64,000 nt of DNA from Zooshikella sp050749885 (GTDB taxonomy: Bacteria > Pseudomonadota > Gammaproteobacteria > Pseudomonadales > Zooshikellaceae): contig NZ_JBOIUB010000006.1 of NCBI RefSeq assembly GCF_050749885.1, positions 1 to 64,000 of the forward strand, given 5' to 3'. Positions 26,687-35,266 of this stretch are shown here, piece after piece (within the stretch, counting starts at the first letter, position 1; each line of letters begins with the position of its first letter). A program made the position numbers and the translations under genes. The notes beneath the pieces are model-generated. The model was not told where the DNA came from and made no database searches. It saw nothing but the letters and a program-made list of their open reading frames with translations.

Positions 26687-28351
26687 ATGGCTCAGTACGT
26701 CTATACCATGAATCGGGTGAGCAAAGTGGTGCCACCCAAGCGGGAAATTCTTAAAGATATCTCTTTGTCTTTCTTCCCAGGTGCCAAAATCGGTGTTTTA
26801 GGTCTTAATGGTGCAGGTAAATCCAGTTTACTGCGCATCATGGCTGGCGTTGATAAAGAAATCGATGGCGAGGCACGCCCTCAACCAGGTATCAATGTCG
26901 GTTTTCTTCCACAAGAACCCGTACTGGACAACCAAAAAACAGTACGTGAAATTGTTGAAGAAAGTGTTCAGGAAATCAAAGATGCCCTGAAGCGCCTGGA
27001 TGAAGTCTACGCAGCCTATGCCGAACCTGATGCAGACTTTGATGCTTTAGCCGCAGAACAAGGCAAATTGGAAAATATTATCCAAGCTGCTGATGCACAT
27101 AACTTAGAAAGAAAACTTGAAGTGGCCGCAGATGCACTGCGTCTTCCTCCTTGGGATGCCAAAATTGAGCATCTATCAGGAGGAGAAAAGCGTCGCGTGG
27201 CGCTATGTCGACTACTACTTTCTAACCCTGATATGTTGCTGCTTGACGAGCCCACTAACCACTTGGATGCAGAGAGTGTGGCCTGGCTTGAGCGCTTTCT
27301 CCATGACTATAACGGTACCGTCGTTGCTGTTACGCACGACCGTTACTTTCTGGATAATGCTGCTGGCTGGATATTAGAACTAGACCGCGGACATGGTATT
27401 CCTTTTGAAGGTAACTACACCGCTTGGCTCGAAAACAAAGAAAAACGTTTAGCCATTGAAGAAAAGCAACAACAAGCCCGTGAAAAAACCATTAAACACG
27501 AGCTTGAGTGGGTGCGTTCTAACGCTAAAGGCCGCCAAGCAAAAAGCAAAGCACGTCTTGCTCGCTTTGAAGAGTTGAGTTCACAAGAAGTACAAAGGCG
27601 TAATGAAACCAACGAAATCTATATTCCACCTGGCCCTCGCTTAGGTGACCTGGTCATTGAGTTTAGCCATGTCAACAAAGGCTTTAACGATGAAGTACTG
27701 ATTGAAGACTTAAGCTTCAATGTACCTAAAGGTAGTATCGTAGGCATCATTGGTGGAAACGGTGCGGGTAAATCCACTCTCTTTAAGATGATTGCGGGTA
27801 AAGAACAACCCGATGGTGGAACTATTCGTATTGGAGACACCGTAGAGCTGGCTTATGTTGACCAAAGCAGAGACAGCTTGGATGGTAGTAAAACGGTATG
27901 GGAAGAAGTCTCTGATGGTCAGGATATCCTCCGCATTGGTAGCTATGAAATTCCTTCTCGTGCCTATATTGGCCGGTTTAACTTCAAAGGCAGCGACCAG
28001 CAAAAATACGTCAAAGACTTATCAGGTGGTGAGCGGAATCGCTTGCATTTAGCTAAGTTACTTAAGCAAGGGGCTAACGTCCTATTACTTGACGAACCTA
28101 GTAACGACCTTGATGTTGAAACATTACGTGCCCTAGAAGAAGCTTTGCTTGCTTTCCCTGGTTGTGCGATGGTTATTTCTCACGATCGTTGGTTCCTGGA
28201 TCGTATTGCTACACATATTATGGCTTATGAGGGTGACAGCCAAGTCGTCTTTTTTGAAGGAAACTACAGTGAATACGAAGGTGATCGTAAAGCTCGCCTA
28301 GGTGTCGCCGCAGATCAACCTCATCGTATTAAATACAAAAAACTAGCTTAA
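26687..28351 (+). CDS. ettA: ABC-F energy-dependent translational throttle protein EttA
   Basis: 554 residues, matching EttA (about 555). There are two ABC ATPase domains without membrane segments. Walker A sites are GLNGAGKSS and GGNGAGKST, signatures LSGGEKRR and LSGGERNR, and Walker B LLLDEPTNHLD and LLLDEPSNDLD. The N-terminus AQYVYTMNRVSKVVPP is characteristic of EttA, and the P-site tRNA-interaction linker lies between the domains. EttA binds the ribosomal E site and gates the first elongation steps by ATP/ADP ratio. GAGGAT immediately precedes the ATG. It is monocistronic, with a hairpin downstream. Confidence 0.97.
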   Translation: MAQYVYTMNRVSKVVPPKREILKDISLSFFPGAKIGVLGLNGAGKSSLLRIMAGVDKEIDGEARPQPGINVGFLPQEPVLDNQKTVREIVEESVQEIKDALKRLDEVYAAYAEPDADFDALAAEQGKLENIIQAADAHNLERKLEVAADALRLPPWDAKIEHLSGGEKRRVALCRLLLSNPDMLLLDEPTNHLDAESVAWLERFLHDYNGTVVAVTHDRYFLDNAAGWILELDRGHGIPFEGNYTAWLENKEKRLAIEEKQQQAREKTIKHELEWVRSNAKGRQAKSKARLARFEELSSQEVQRRNETNEIYIPPGPRLGDLVIEFSHVNKGFNDEVLIEDLSFNVPKGSIVGIIGGNGAGKSTLFKMIAGKEQPDGGTIRIGDTVELAYVDQSRDSLDGSKTVWEEVSDGQDILRIGSYEIPSRAYIGRFNFKGSDQQKYVKDLSGGERNRLHLAKLLKQGANVLLLDEPSNDLDVETLRALEEALLAFPGCAMVISHDRWFLDRIATHIMAYEGDSQVVFFEGNYSEYEGDRKARLGVAADQPHRIKYKKLA

Positions 28352-28380
28352 TAAACCAAGCGTTTTTTGGCCTTTGTTAC

Positions 28381-28407
28381 GGGGTAGGCAATCCTTGCTT
28401 ACCCCTT
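28381..28407 (+). terminator. hairpin after ettA, probable terminator
   Basis: Stem GGGGTAGGCAA/TTGCTTACCCC (11 bp with one G-T pair) and a 3-nt loop, 30 nt after the ettA stop. Only two T follow, so efficiency is uncertain. Confidence 0.5.
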
Positions 28408-28506
28408 AAAACCCACTATAGTTACTCATACACACTAAAGGTGTAAATATCGCACTGTTCGCTGTTAAGGAACATATCATTTTTATTCCACCTATAAGCG
28501 AAACGT

Positions 28507-28878
28507 ATGAGCACAGCCAGTACAGAACGACGCAAATTTACGCGGATTAATTTTGATGCGCGTACCGAGCTTCGCCAAGGAGATAAAACCTGGCCTGTAG
28601 AACTTCATGATATTTCACTACGAGGAATACTGGTCATTCCTCCCAAAGATTGGCAAATTGATCCACACTCCCCCTTCACTGCATTTATCCATCTTGATGA
28701 TGAAAAAATCATCACCATGAAGGTTCGTTTTGCTCATCAAGAAGAAGATCACGCCGGATTTGAGTGCATATCAATTGATATTGATAGTATTTCATTATTA
28801 AAGCGGTTAACTGAGCTTAATTTGGGCGATTCGCAATTACTTCAAAGAGAATTATCTGCGTTAAGCCGTGATATTTGA
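28507..28878 (+). CDS. PilZ-domain protein, putative cyclic di-GMP receptor
   Basis: 123 residues, a single PilZ domain. The c-di-GMP-binding motifs are present: RRKFTR (RxxxR, residues 8-13) and, about 25 residues later, HDISLRG (D/N-x-S-x-x-G). The rest forms the expected beta-barrel, followed by a C-terminal helix. It is cytoplasmic; stand-alone PilZ proteins relay c-di-GMP to motility, polysaccharide or adhesion machinery. No partner gene is adjacent. It probably has its own promoter in the 155-nt gap after ettA. Confidence 0.88.
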   Translation: MSTASTERRKFTRINFDARTELRQGDKTWPVELHDISLRGILVIPPKDWQIDPHSPFTAFIHLDDEKIITMKVRFAHQEEDHAGFECISIDIDSISLLKRLTELNLGDSQLLQRELSALSRDI

Positions 28879-29037
28879 TATTTTTTTATCCTCCCTCTCA
28901 AATTACTTGTTGTTGCCTATCATTGAAATGAAACTATCACTAAAGCTATGAACCAGCATCTTTTTTACTGGTTAAAAATACAGTATAGTAGCTCCCCATA
29001 TCTTTCGAATTTAACGCAATGACCAACATACTTCTTT

Positions 29038-30399
29038 ATGGCTAAAGCAAAAAAAGTCTTTGTTTGTAGTGAGTGCGGCAGTGAGTCTGCCAAGTGGCAG
29101 GGCCAATGTCCTGACTGCAAAGCCTGGAACAGCTTCAAAGAGTTTAGTTTAGGTAGTTCACGACAAGCAGCTACAGCCCAACGAGCGGGTTTTGCTGGGA
29201 GCCTTTCCAGTGTCACCCTGCTGGAAGATGTTGATATCAGTAATACCCCCAGGTTTTCAAGTGGTATCAGTGAGTTTGACCGGGTTCTTGGTGGTGGTTT
29301 TGTGCCCGGCAGTGCGGTATTAATTGGCGGCAACCCTGGTGCAGGAAAAAGCACTCTACTATTACAAACGCTCTGTCATACGGCACAAAACATGCCCGCT
29401 TTATATGTTTCTGGCGAAGAATCTTTACAGCAAATTGCCGCACGAGCACATCGTTTGGGTTTACCCACTGGCCAACTCAAAATGCTGGCCGAAACATCTG
29501 TTGAACAGGTTATTGCCATTGCTCAACAGGAAAAACCCGGTGTGATTGTCATTGACTCAATACAGGTGATGTATACCGATACTGCTGAAGCTGCACCTGG
29601 TGGCGTTGCTCAAGTTCGTGAAAGTGCTGCCCACTTAACCCGCTTTGCCAAACAAACCAATACTGTATTACTCATTGTGGGCCATGTTACCAAAGATAAC
29701 TCTTTGGCTGGACCCATGACGCTCTCTCATATTATTGATACACAACTGATGCTGAGTAATACCGATGACTCTCGTTTTCGTATTATGCGAGCCACCAAAA
29801 ACCGATTTGGCCAAATCAACGAGCTTGGATTATTTGCGATGACCGAAAAAGGACTTCGTGAAGTCCTCAACCCATCAGCAATCTTTCTCTCACGGACAGA
29901 ACACCCAACTCCTGGTAGCATTATTAATGTACTTTGGGAAGGTACCCGTCCACTTTTGGTAGAAATTCAAGCGCTGGTCGTTGAGTCTCAGCTAGGTAAT
30001 CCAAGGCGTGTCACGGTAGGCTTGGAGCAAAACCGTCTTGCGATGCTCCTTGCAGTATTAACCCGACATGGTGGTATTTTTACCAGCGACCAGGATGTCT
30101 TTGTTAATGTCGTTGGTGGTGTCAGAGTATCAGAAACCAGTGCCGATTTAGCCTCCATTTTAGCTATCGTCTCAAGCTTACGAGACAGCGTAATCGACCA
30201 GCACATTATTGCCTTTGGTGAAGTAGGCTTATCCGGTGAAATTCGGCCTGTGGCTTATGGACAAGAGCGGATCTATGAAGCGGCTAAACATGGCTTTAAA
30301 AAAGCGATAGTGCCAAAAGCTAATGCCCCCAAAAAGCCCATTGAAGGAATGGAAGTGGTAGGTATTAGTAAACTTGCTGAAGCCTTAGAGGCCATCTAA
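29038..30399 (+). CDS. radA: DNA repair protein RadA (Sms)
   Basis: 453 residues, the family length. The N-terminal C4 zinc finger uses C10, C13, C24 and C27. The RecA-like core has Walker A GGNPGAGKST, the RadA-specific KNRFG motif (about residues 254-258), and a C-terminal Lon-like domain (DLASILAIVSSLRD, GEVGLSGEIRPV). RadA is a branch-migrating helicase that processes recombination intermediates. No ribosome site better than weak is visible before the ATG at 29038. thiE follows by 93 nt on the same strand. Confidence 0.97.
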   Translation: MAKAKKVFVCSECGSESAKWQGQCPDCKAWNSFKEFSLGSSRQAATAQRAGFAGSLSSVTLLEDVDISNTPRFSSGISEFDRVLGGGFVPGSAVLIGGNPGAGKSTLLLQTLCHTAQNMPALYVSGEESLQQIAARAHRLGLPTGQLKMLAETSVEQVIAIAQQEKPGVIVIDSIQVMYTDTAEAAPGGVAQVRESAAHLTRFAKQTNTVLLIVGHVTKDNSLAGPMTLSHIIDTQLMLSNTDDSRFRIMRATKNRFGQINELGLFAMTEKGLREVLNPSAIFLSRTEHPTPGSIINVLWEGTRPLLVEIQALVVESQLGNPRRVTVGLEQNRLAMLLAVLTRHGGIFTSDQDVFVNVVGGVRVSETSADLASILAIVSSLRDSVIDQHIIAFGEVGLSGEIRPVAYGQERIYEAAKHGFKKAIVPKANAPKKPIEGMEVVGISKLAEALEAI

Positions 30400-30492
30400 C
30401 AGATGCCCCTTCTCAAAAACATAACAGAAGTCGTATTTATTTTTGCACTCGATTTTTGTAATACAATCTGAACTGCCAATATATTACACGAC

Positions 30493-31116
30493 ATGAAAAG
30501 CGCATTCGTTTTAAAAGGATTATATGCCATCACTGATGAGCGTCTTCTATCACAGGATCAGTTAATACCACTAGTTGATGCTGCATTAGCAGGGGGTACC
30601 CGAGTGCTTCAGTATCGTAACAAGCTAGGGAACTCAGACTTACGCTTACAGCAGGCATCTGAGCTAAAAAGGTTATGCCATCACTATCAGGTCCCTCTGA
30701 TCATTAACGATGATGTAGCGCTTGCAGAAGCAGTGGGCGCAGATGGCGTTCATCTAGGTCAAAGCGATATATCCATTGCTCAAGCTCGCCATACCCTTGG
30801 TAATCAGGCTATAATTGGCGCCACTTGTCATGCGTCCATGGAACTGGCAGAGCAGGCTGTTTCACAAGGTGCTGATTATGTGGCTTTTGGTCGTTTTTTT
30901 GCGTCAAAGACTAAGCCTGAAGCACCCACCGCATCATTCAATATTTTGGCTAATATACACACACTTGATACACCTAGTGTAGCCATCGGTGGTATTACCG
31001 TAGACAATGCCTCACAGCTAATTGCCCAAGGTGTTTCCATGGTTGCAGTCATTCATGATCTGTTTGCAGCAGACGATGTATTTGCCCAGGCAGCTCACTT
31101 TAAGTCGTTATTTTAA
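30493..31116 (+). CDS. thiE: thiamine-phosphate synthase
   Basis: 207 residues. ThiE joins HMP-PP and thiazole phosphate to thiamine monophosphate. Family motifs are GLYAITDE, VLQYRNK (phosphate/HMP binding), INDDVALA, DGVHLGQSD, IGATCH, DYVAFGRFFAS and AIGGITVDNA. No TPP riboswitch was seen in the 93-nt gap upstream, and no other thiamine gene is adjacent. hemL starts 24 nt downstream, so the two are probably co-transcribed, as is thiE-hemL in Pseudomonas. Confidence 0.96.
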   Translation: MKSAFVLKGLYAITDERLLSQDQLIPLVDAALAGGTRVLQYRNKLGNSDLRLQQASELKRLCHHYQVPLIINDDVALAEAVGADGVHLGQSDISIAQARHTLGNQAIIGATCHASMELAEQAVSQGADYVAFGRFFASKTKPEAPTASFNILANIHTLDTPSVAIGGITVDNASQLIAQGVSMVAVIHDLFAADDVFAQAAHFKSLF

Positions 31117-31140
31117 AGCCACTAATACAAAGAGTTTGTT

Positions 31141-32424
31141 ATGTCTCGATCAACTGAATTATTCGATAAAGCACAACAGTTTATCCCTGGTGGTGTTAAC
31201 TCGCCTGTTCGAGCATTCAAAAGTGTTGGTGGTAACCCTGTCTTTTTTCAAAAAGCACAAGGTGCTTATTTATACGATGAAGATGGTAAATCCTATATTG
31301 ATTACATTGGTTCATGGGGACCTATGATACTAGGTCACAATGATGCTGATGTGATAGCCGCTATAGAACAGCAACTAAAGCAAGGATTAAGTTTTGGTGC
31401 ACCCACAGCACTTGAAGTAACCATCGCAGAAAAAGTATGTAGTTTAGTTCCCAGTATTGAGCAAGTCCGCATGGTTAACTCTGGTACTGAAGCAACCATG
31501 AGTGCTATTCGACTGGCACGCGGTTATACCGGTCGTGATAAAATCGTTAAGTTTGCAGGCTGTTATCATGGACATGCCGACTCCCTGCTCGTTAAAGCGG
31601 GTTCTGGCGCGCTTACCTTAGGTGTCCCTACCTCACCTGGTGTTCCTGCTGCTTTAGCGGAGCAAACGCTAACATTGACCTATAACGACTTAAGTGAAGT
31701 TGAGTCCGTTTTTGCAGAAGTAGGCGAACAAATCGCCTGTATTATTATCGAACCTGTCGCTGGCAATATGAACTGTATCCCTCCAGCTCCTGGCTTTCTG
31801 GAAGGCTTACGCCGTATTTGTGATCAGTACGGTAGCTTACTGATATTTGATGAGGTTATGACGGGTTTCCGTGTGGCATTAGGTGGAGCACAATCGCTTT
31901 ATAATATAACTCCAGACCTAACAACACTGGGTAAAATCATTGGTGGTGGTATGCCCGTCGGTGCCTTTGGTGGTAAACGCGATATCATGCAAACCATTGC
32001 CCCTACAGGGCCTGTGTATCAAGCAGGTACTTTATCAGGAAATCCTGTAGCAATGGCAGCGGGGCTGGCAACTCTCAATAAAATCAGCCAGCCTGGTTTT
32101 TATACGCTACTGTCTGCAAAAGTCCAAAAACTGACAGATGGGCTAGAAGTTGTCGCCAATAAGGTAGGTGTTCCACTCGCAACCTCACGTGTAGGCGGTA
32201 TGTTTGGCTTTTTCTTCACTGAGAATGAAGCACCTTCTCGCTTTGATGAGGTTATGGCTTGTAATCTGGAGCACTTTAATCAATTTTTCCAACACATGCT
32301 GCAACAAGGTATTTACTTAGCCCCTTCTGCTTATGAAGCAGGATTTATCTCTCAAGCTCATGGCAATGAAGAAATAGAAAAAACACTGGCAGCCGCTGAA
32401 GCCAGTTTAAGAAGTTTAACTTGA
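31141..32424 (+). CDS. hemL: glutamate-1-semialdehyde 2,1-aminomutase
   Basis: 427 residues, typical HemL. It makes 5-aminolevulinate for haem from glutamate semialdehyde. Seen are LFDKAQQFIPGGVNSPVRAF at the N-terminus, the PLP-binding VNSGTEA, CYHGHADSLLV, IFDEVMTGFRV, the PLP lysine in TTLGKIIGGGMPVGAFGG, and the C-terminal APSAYEAGFIS. It follows thiE closely and is itself followed 7 nt later by a membrane-protein gene, so a three-gene operon is likely. Confidence 0.97.
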   Translation: MSRSTELFDKAQQFIPGGVNSPVRAFKSVGGNPVFFQKAQGAYLYDEDGKSYIDYIGSWGPMILGHNDADVIAAIEQQLKQGLSFGAPTALEVTIAEKVCSLVPSIEQVRMVNSGTEATMSAIRLARGYTGRDKIVKFAGCYHGHADSLLVKAGSGALTLGVPTSPGVPAALAEQTLTLTYNDLSEVESVFAEVGEQIACIIIEPVAGNMNCIPPAPGFLEGLRRICDQYGSLLIFDEVMTGFRVALGGAQSLYNITPDLTTLGKIIGGGMPVGAFGGKRDIMQTIAPTGPVYQAGTLSGNPVAMAAGLATLNKISQPGFYTLLSAKVQKLTDGLEVVANKVGVPLATSRVGGMFGFFFTENEAPSRFDEVMACNLEHFNQFFQHMLQQGIYLAPSAYEAGFISQAHGNEEIEKTLAAAEASLRSLT

Positions 32425-32431
32425 GGAAAAC

Positions 32432-33070
32432 ATGACCTCTCTTGCTGTTTCTGATGCAATACTTTGCTGTAGCTGTAGTTATTCTGCATTTTTATTGCTA
32501 CAGCAAAAAACCTTTGCCAGTGATAAAATACTACCCGCTACTGCAGCGTTAGTTGGTTTTATACTCATGTCACTTGCGTCTTTTTTTGGCACACTTTACT
32601 ATGGTTTTTCGCCTATCTGGGAAGATATCCATCGTCTATTTACACATGCTGCCACTTTTTTAGCCCTACCACTCATTGCAGGTGCTTATGCTCATTTAGC
32701 CTGGCCACTCAACTGGCACAAACCCATGTGGGGAAGGCTTATTATCGCGATGATGATTTGCTTTGAAATTGCACGCCGATTTCAAGCGATCGAAGCGACT
32801 TATACAGTAATAGGCATTATTAGCTTATTTGTTATTTTATTAGTCGGAATCAAGTTTATCCGCCAAAAACCAACCTTTTTTGTTTACATTTTAGTTGGCT
32901 CAGCAAGCTTTTCTATTGCAGGTCTGGTGGTCGGCACCCATGGTTATCTTGCTGGTTTTTTACGGTTAGACTTATTTCATTATTTATTAGCACTTGGATC
33001 GCTGAGTCTTGGCACAGGCTATTTTCTTTTCATACGAAAGCAACGAAAATCACACCACCTGTCAATATAA
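32432..33070 (+). CDS. integral membrane protein of unknown function, downstream of hemL
   Basis: 212 residues with about six hydrophobic segments, beginning AVSDAILCCSCSYSAFLLL and ending with a basic tail (RKQRKSHHLSI). GAGGAA precedes the ATG, and the gene begins 7 nt after the hemL stop, so it is co-transcribed. I do not recognise a family. Histidines lie in or near membrane segments (HRLFTHA, THGY, LFHY), so a metal or haem role is imaginable given hemL, but that is speculation. Confidence 0.75.
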   Translation: MTSLAVSDAILCCSCSYSAFLLLQQKTFASDKILPATAALVGFILMSLASFFGTLYYGFSPIWEDIHRLFTHAATFLALPLIAGAYAHLAWPLNWHKPMWGRLIIAMMICFEIARRFQAIEATYTVIGIISLFVILLVGIKFIRQKPTFFVYILVGSASFSIAGLVVGTHGYLAGFLRLDLFHYLLALGSLSLGTGYFLFIRKQRKSHHLSI

Positions 33071-33531
33071 TTAGTTTTCTATACAGGGAATAATGTGAAA
33101 AATAACGTTGGTCAAATGTTGTCCTTATAAAAATAAAGAACAGTCGTACAAGACATAAAGTATGTTGAGTGTAGCTGGTCACATCATGCTTTCCGCTAAT
33201 TTGACAACCAGCTCACAGAATCATTTTATCGTTTGTATCAATCTTATGATTTCATTAGAGTATCAGGCTAATTGCTTACTTATATCCACATGACTGAAAA
33301 TAATGTGTGCTGGTTTAATTTATAAAACTCAGTGGCATTTAATTTTAATCTAATTAAAAAATACGCCCTAAACGATCACATGATAAAATGACAATACTGA
33401 TGAAATAGGTTGCGAAGTAGAAAAGCGTTAACTCTGCGCAAAAATGCTTTCATCAGACTGGGTATAGTATACATTACGCAAAACATAGACTGATTTCTAC
33501 AACTTGCCCATTTTGCCTACAGGCACGTTAT
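33071..33531. other. intergenic region before the SEL1-repeat gene
   Basis: About 460 AT-rich bases with no supported gene. A 7-bp inverted repeat AGCTGGT/ACCAGCT (33173-33213, long loop) lies about 100 nt after the membrane-protein gene and might be part of a terminator, but no T run follows. A TATAGT box near 33465 could be the -10 of the next gene. Confidence 0.4.
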
Positions 33532-34149
33532 ATGCGATTCCTACTACTGTGGACTGGCTTAATACTAACACTTTGTGTCACTCAGCATATAAAGGCGACT
33601 GAAATTAATGGTTTTCAGTATGGCCTTAATGAACTTCTTATTCCAGCCTCTGACCGCTGTAAAATTCTTCCTGAAGAACCTAACCTCGCAGCTGCCTTAG
33701 TTGCTTGTGAGGAAGCTGCAAATCAAGGCAATTCTGAAGCTCAGTTTTTACTTGGTGAGCTCTACCTTATCGGCCAGGTTATTCCACAAGACTACGACAA
33801 AGCAAAGCATTGGTTTGAACAAGCATCAACAAATGGCCATGCCAAAGCCCAATATCAACTGGCTTTCATGTATTACCGTGGTGAGGGGATGAAACAAGAC
33901 TATACACAGGCCTATATCATGATGAAAATGGCCGCAGTCAATGGTTATACTGACGCCATTGATGTCAGTGATGAAATTGGCAGTTTAATGGACAGGGACC
34001 AACGAGCCTTGGCGTTTTATACTTTAAGCAAAATATTTCAAGATTATGCTCAACATTTAAAGCAGTCAGCCCCCTCACGCTTGGATTTAAAACCCAAACC
34101 TCAAGGAAGCAGTCATAACACTATCATTGAAGCCAAACCGCAAGATTAA
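33532..34149 (+). CDS. exported SEL1-repeat protein
   Basis: 205 residues. The signal peptide is MRFLLLWTGLILTLCVTQHIKA (about residues 1-22). Residues ~60-140 hold at least two SEL1-like TPR units (EAQFLLGELYLIGQ..., KAQYQLAFMYYRGEGMKQDY), typically followed by AxxxMxxAA. These alpha-solenoids mediate protein contacts in the periplasm. A similar small TPR gene occupies this position in Pseudomonas, between hemL and the DUF1820 gene, so it is part of conserved synteny. Exact role unknown. Confidence 0.85.
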   Translation: MRFLLLWTGLILTLCVTQHIKATEINGFQYGLNELLIPASDRCKILPEEPNLAAALVACEEAANQGNSEAQFLLGELYLIGQVIPQDYDKAKHWFEQASTNGHAKAQYQLAFMYYRGEGMKQDYTQAYIMMKMAAVNGYTDAIDVSDEIGSLMDRDQRALAFYTLSKIFQDYAQHLKQSAPSRLDLKPKPQGSSHNTIIEAKPQD

Positions 34150-34181
34150 GGCAAAATTCACTTAACCTCACACATTCTGGT

Positions 34182-34469
34182 TTAACCAACAAGTAAGCTT
34201 AGTAACCGTTTTCGCGTGATTAGCATTTCACGCAGTGTTTTCAGCATAGCTATTTTCGAGTGCCCAGCAGATCGCTTAACATTCTCAATTCGCTCTTCGA
34301 TCTGATAGATTTCAGTGGCTAACTTGCTTTTAAGCTTCAACTTTTGGTCTGACCAGTCTTCACTGGCTTTAATGGTTTGTAAAACTGCACTGTTTGTACC
34401 TATCTCTTGAGCTTCTTTAAACTCAGATAAGTCATTATTAATGGGGATATTCGCTAACATCAGTGCCAC
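34182..34469 (-). CDS. small predicted coiled-coil protein of unknown function
   Basis: 95 residues, no signal peptide or membrane segment. The C-terminal two-thirds are rich in Lys, Glu, Leu and Ile with a heptad-like pattern (LKLKSKLATEIYQIEERIENVKR), suggesting a helical hairpin or coiled coil. I recognise no family. It converges on the SEL1 gene. The codon pattern looks normal and no competing frame is better, so I treat it as real but unproven. Confidence 0.55.
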   Translation of the reverse strand: MALMLANIPINNDLSEFKEAQEIGTNSAVLQTIKASEDWSDQKLKLKSKLATEIYQIEERIENVKRSAGHSKIAMLKTLREMLITRKRLLSLLVG

Positions 34470-34612
34470 GCTCCCTTTGGCCGCTTATTTCCTTATGTAA
34501 AGTCTAGTTCGCAATGAGGTACAACAATATTAGAAGTTCAAGCATTTACTTGTGCGAAATTTACTATCGTCTTTGCTTTTCTAACTTAATTTGCCCCAAA
34601 GAGTGGCCAAAC

Positions 34613-34942
34613 TTATGAATCTTTCTTTGGTGGTGTGCCTGGTGGAAATGGAAAAGGCGTGACCTTATCACCTTTAATATCACAGATTTTACCTACGCCT
34701 TCTTTTTCTACTTCATCAATCCGAATAACAGAAGTAATTGGAATAAAACTACGCTTTACTTCAGCAAATTCGGACTTTAGCTTCTCTTCTCCTGGATCAA
34801 CTACAAGTTGGCTTCTCTCGCCAAATATAAACTCTTCTATTTCAATAAAGCCATACAAATCACTTTGAAAAATTTGTTTGACATATACCTCATAAACTTT
34901 GCCTTGATTCAAGAATGTCACTCGAAAAATTGGTTTAGCCAT
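34613..34942 (-). CDS. DUF1820 family protein
   Basis: 109 residues from the ATG at 34942 (MAKPIFRVTF). An upstream ATG at 34957 would add five residues and is less typical. The sequence matches the DUF1820 family: FRVTFLNQGKVYEVYVKQ, LYGFIEIEEF, LVVDPGEEKLK-x-EFA-x-V-x(4)-IP and a Pro-rich C-terminal FPFPPGTPP. It is found next to miaB in Pseudomonas and relatives, where it is cytoplasmic and of unknown function; the conserved contact with miaB is the only hint. Confidence 0.88.
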   Translation of the reverse strand: MAKPIFRVTFLNQGKVYEVYVKQIFQSDLYGFIEIEEFIFGERSQLVVDPGEEKLKSEFAEVKRSFIPITSVIRIDEVEKEGVGKICDIKGDKVTPFPFPPGTPPKKDS

Positions 34943-35266
34943 GTTAATCCATCTCACCCCAGTGTTTAGAGCCGCCTCAAGCTAAAAGAGCGCTAGAATA
35001 CCAGAGCTGCAGTTCAAGGCAAACGCCACGTTGTTCCTTTCTACTCTAATCCATTGCCCAACGATCGTTATCTAAGAGTGTTTCTCCACACTGTCTACTA
35101 TTAAAATTTCAAGAGAGGTGATGTGCTCAAGGTGTCAATAAAGGAAGGAAGACACTACAAACCATACATCAGTGCAGCACTGGGCTTTCGCTACAGACCC
35201 AGATATAATGCTGCGCTTATTTTGATACCCCCTGACTGTGTGAAAAACGTGTGTAGGTAGATTTCG
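34943..35266. other. intergenic region between divergent DUF1820 gene and miaB
   Basis: About 320 bases with no gene seen. It should hold the promoters for both divergent genes, but no convincing -35/-10 pair was recognised by eye. Confidence 0.4.

Noticed and set aside
30400..30492. TPP riboswitch upstream of thiE
   Set aside because: Only 93 nt, and the conserved CUGAGA-type core is not present.
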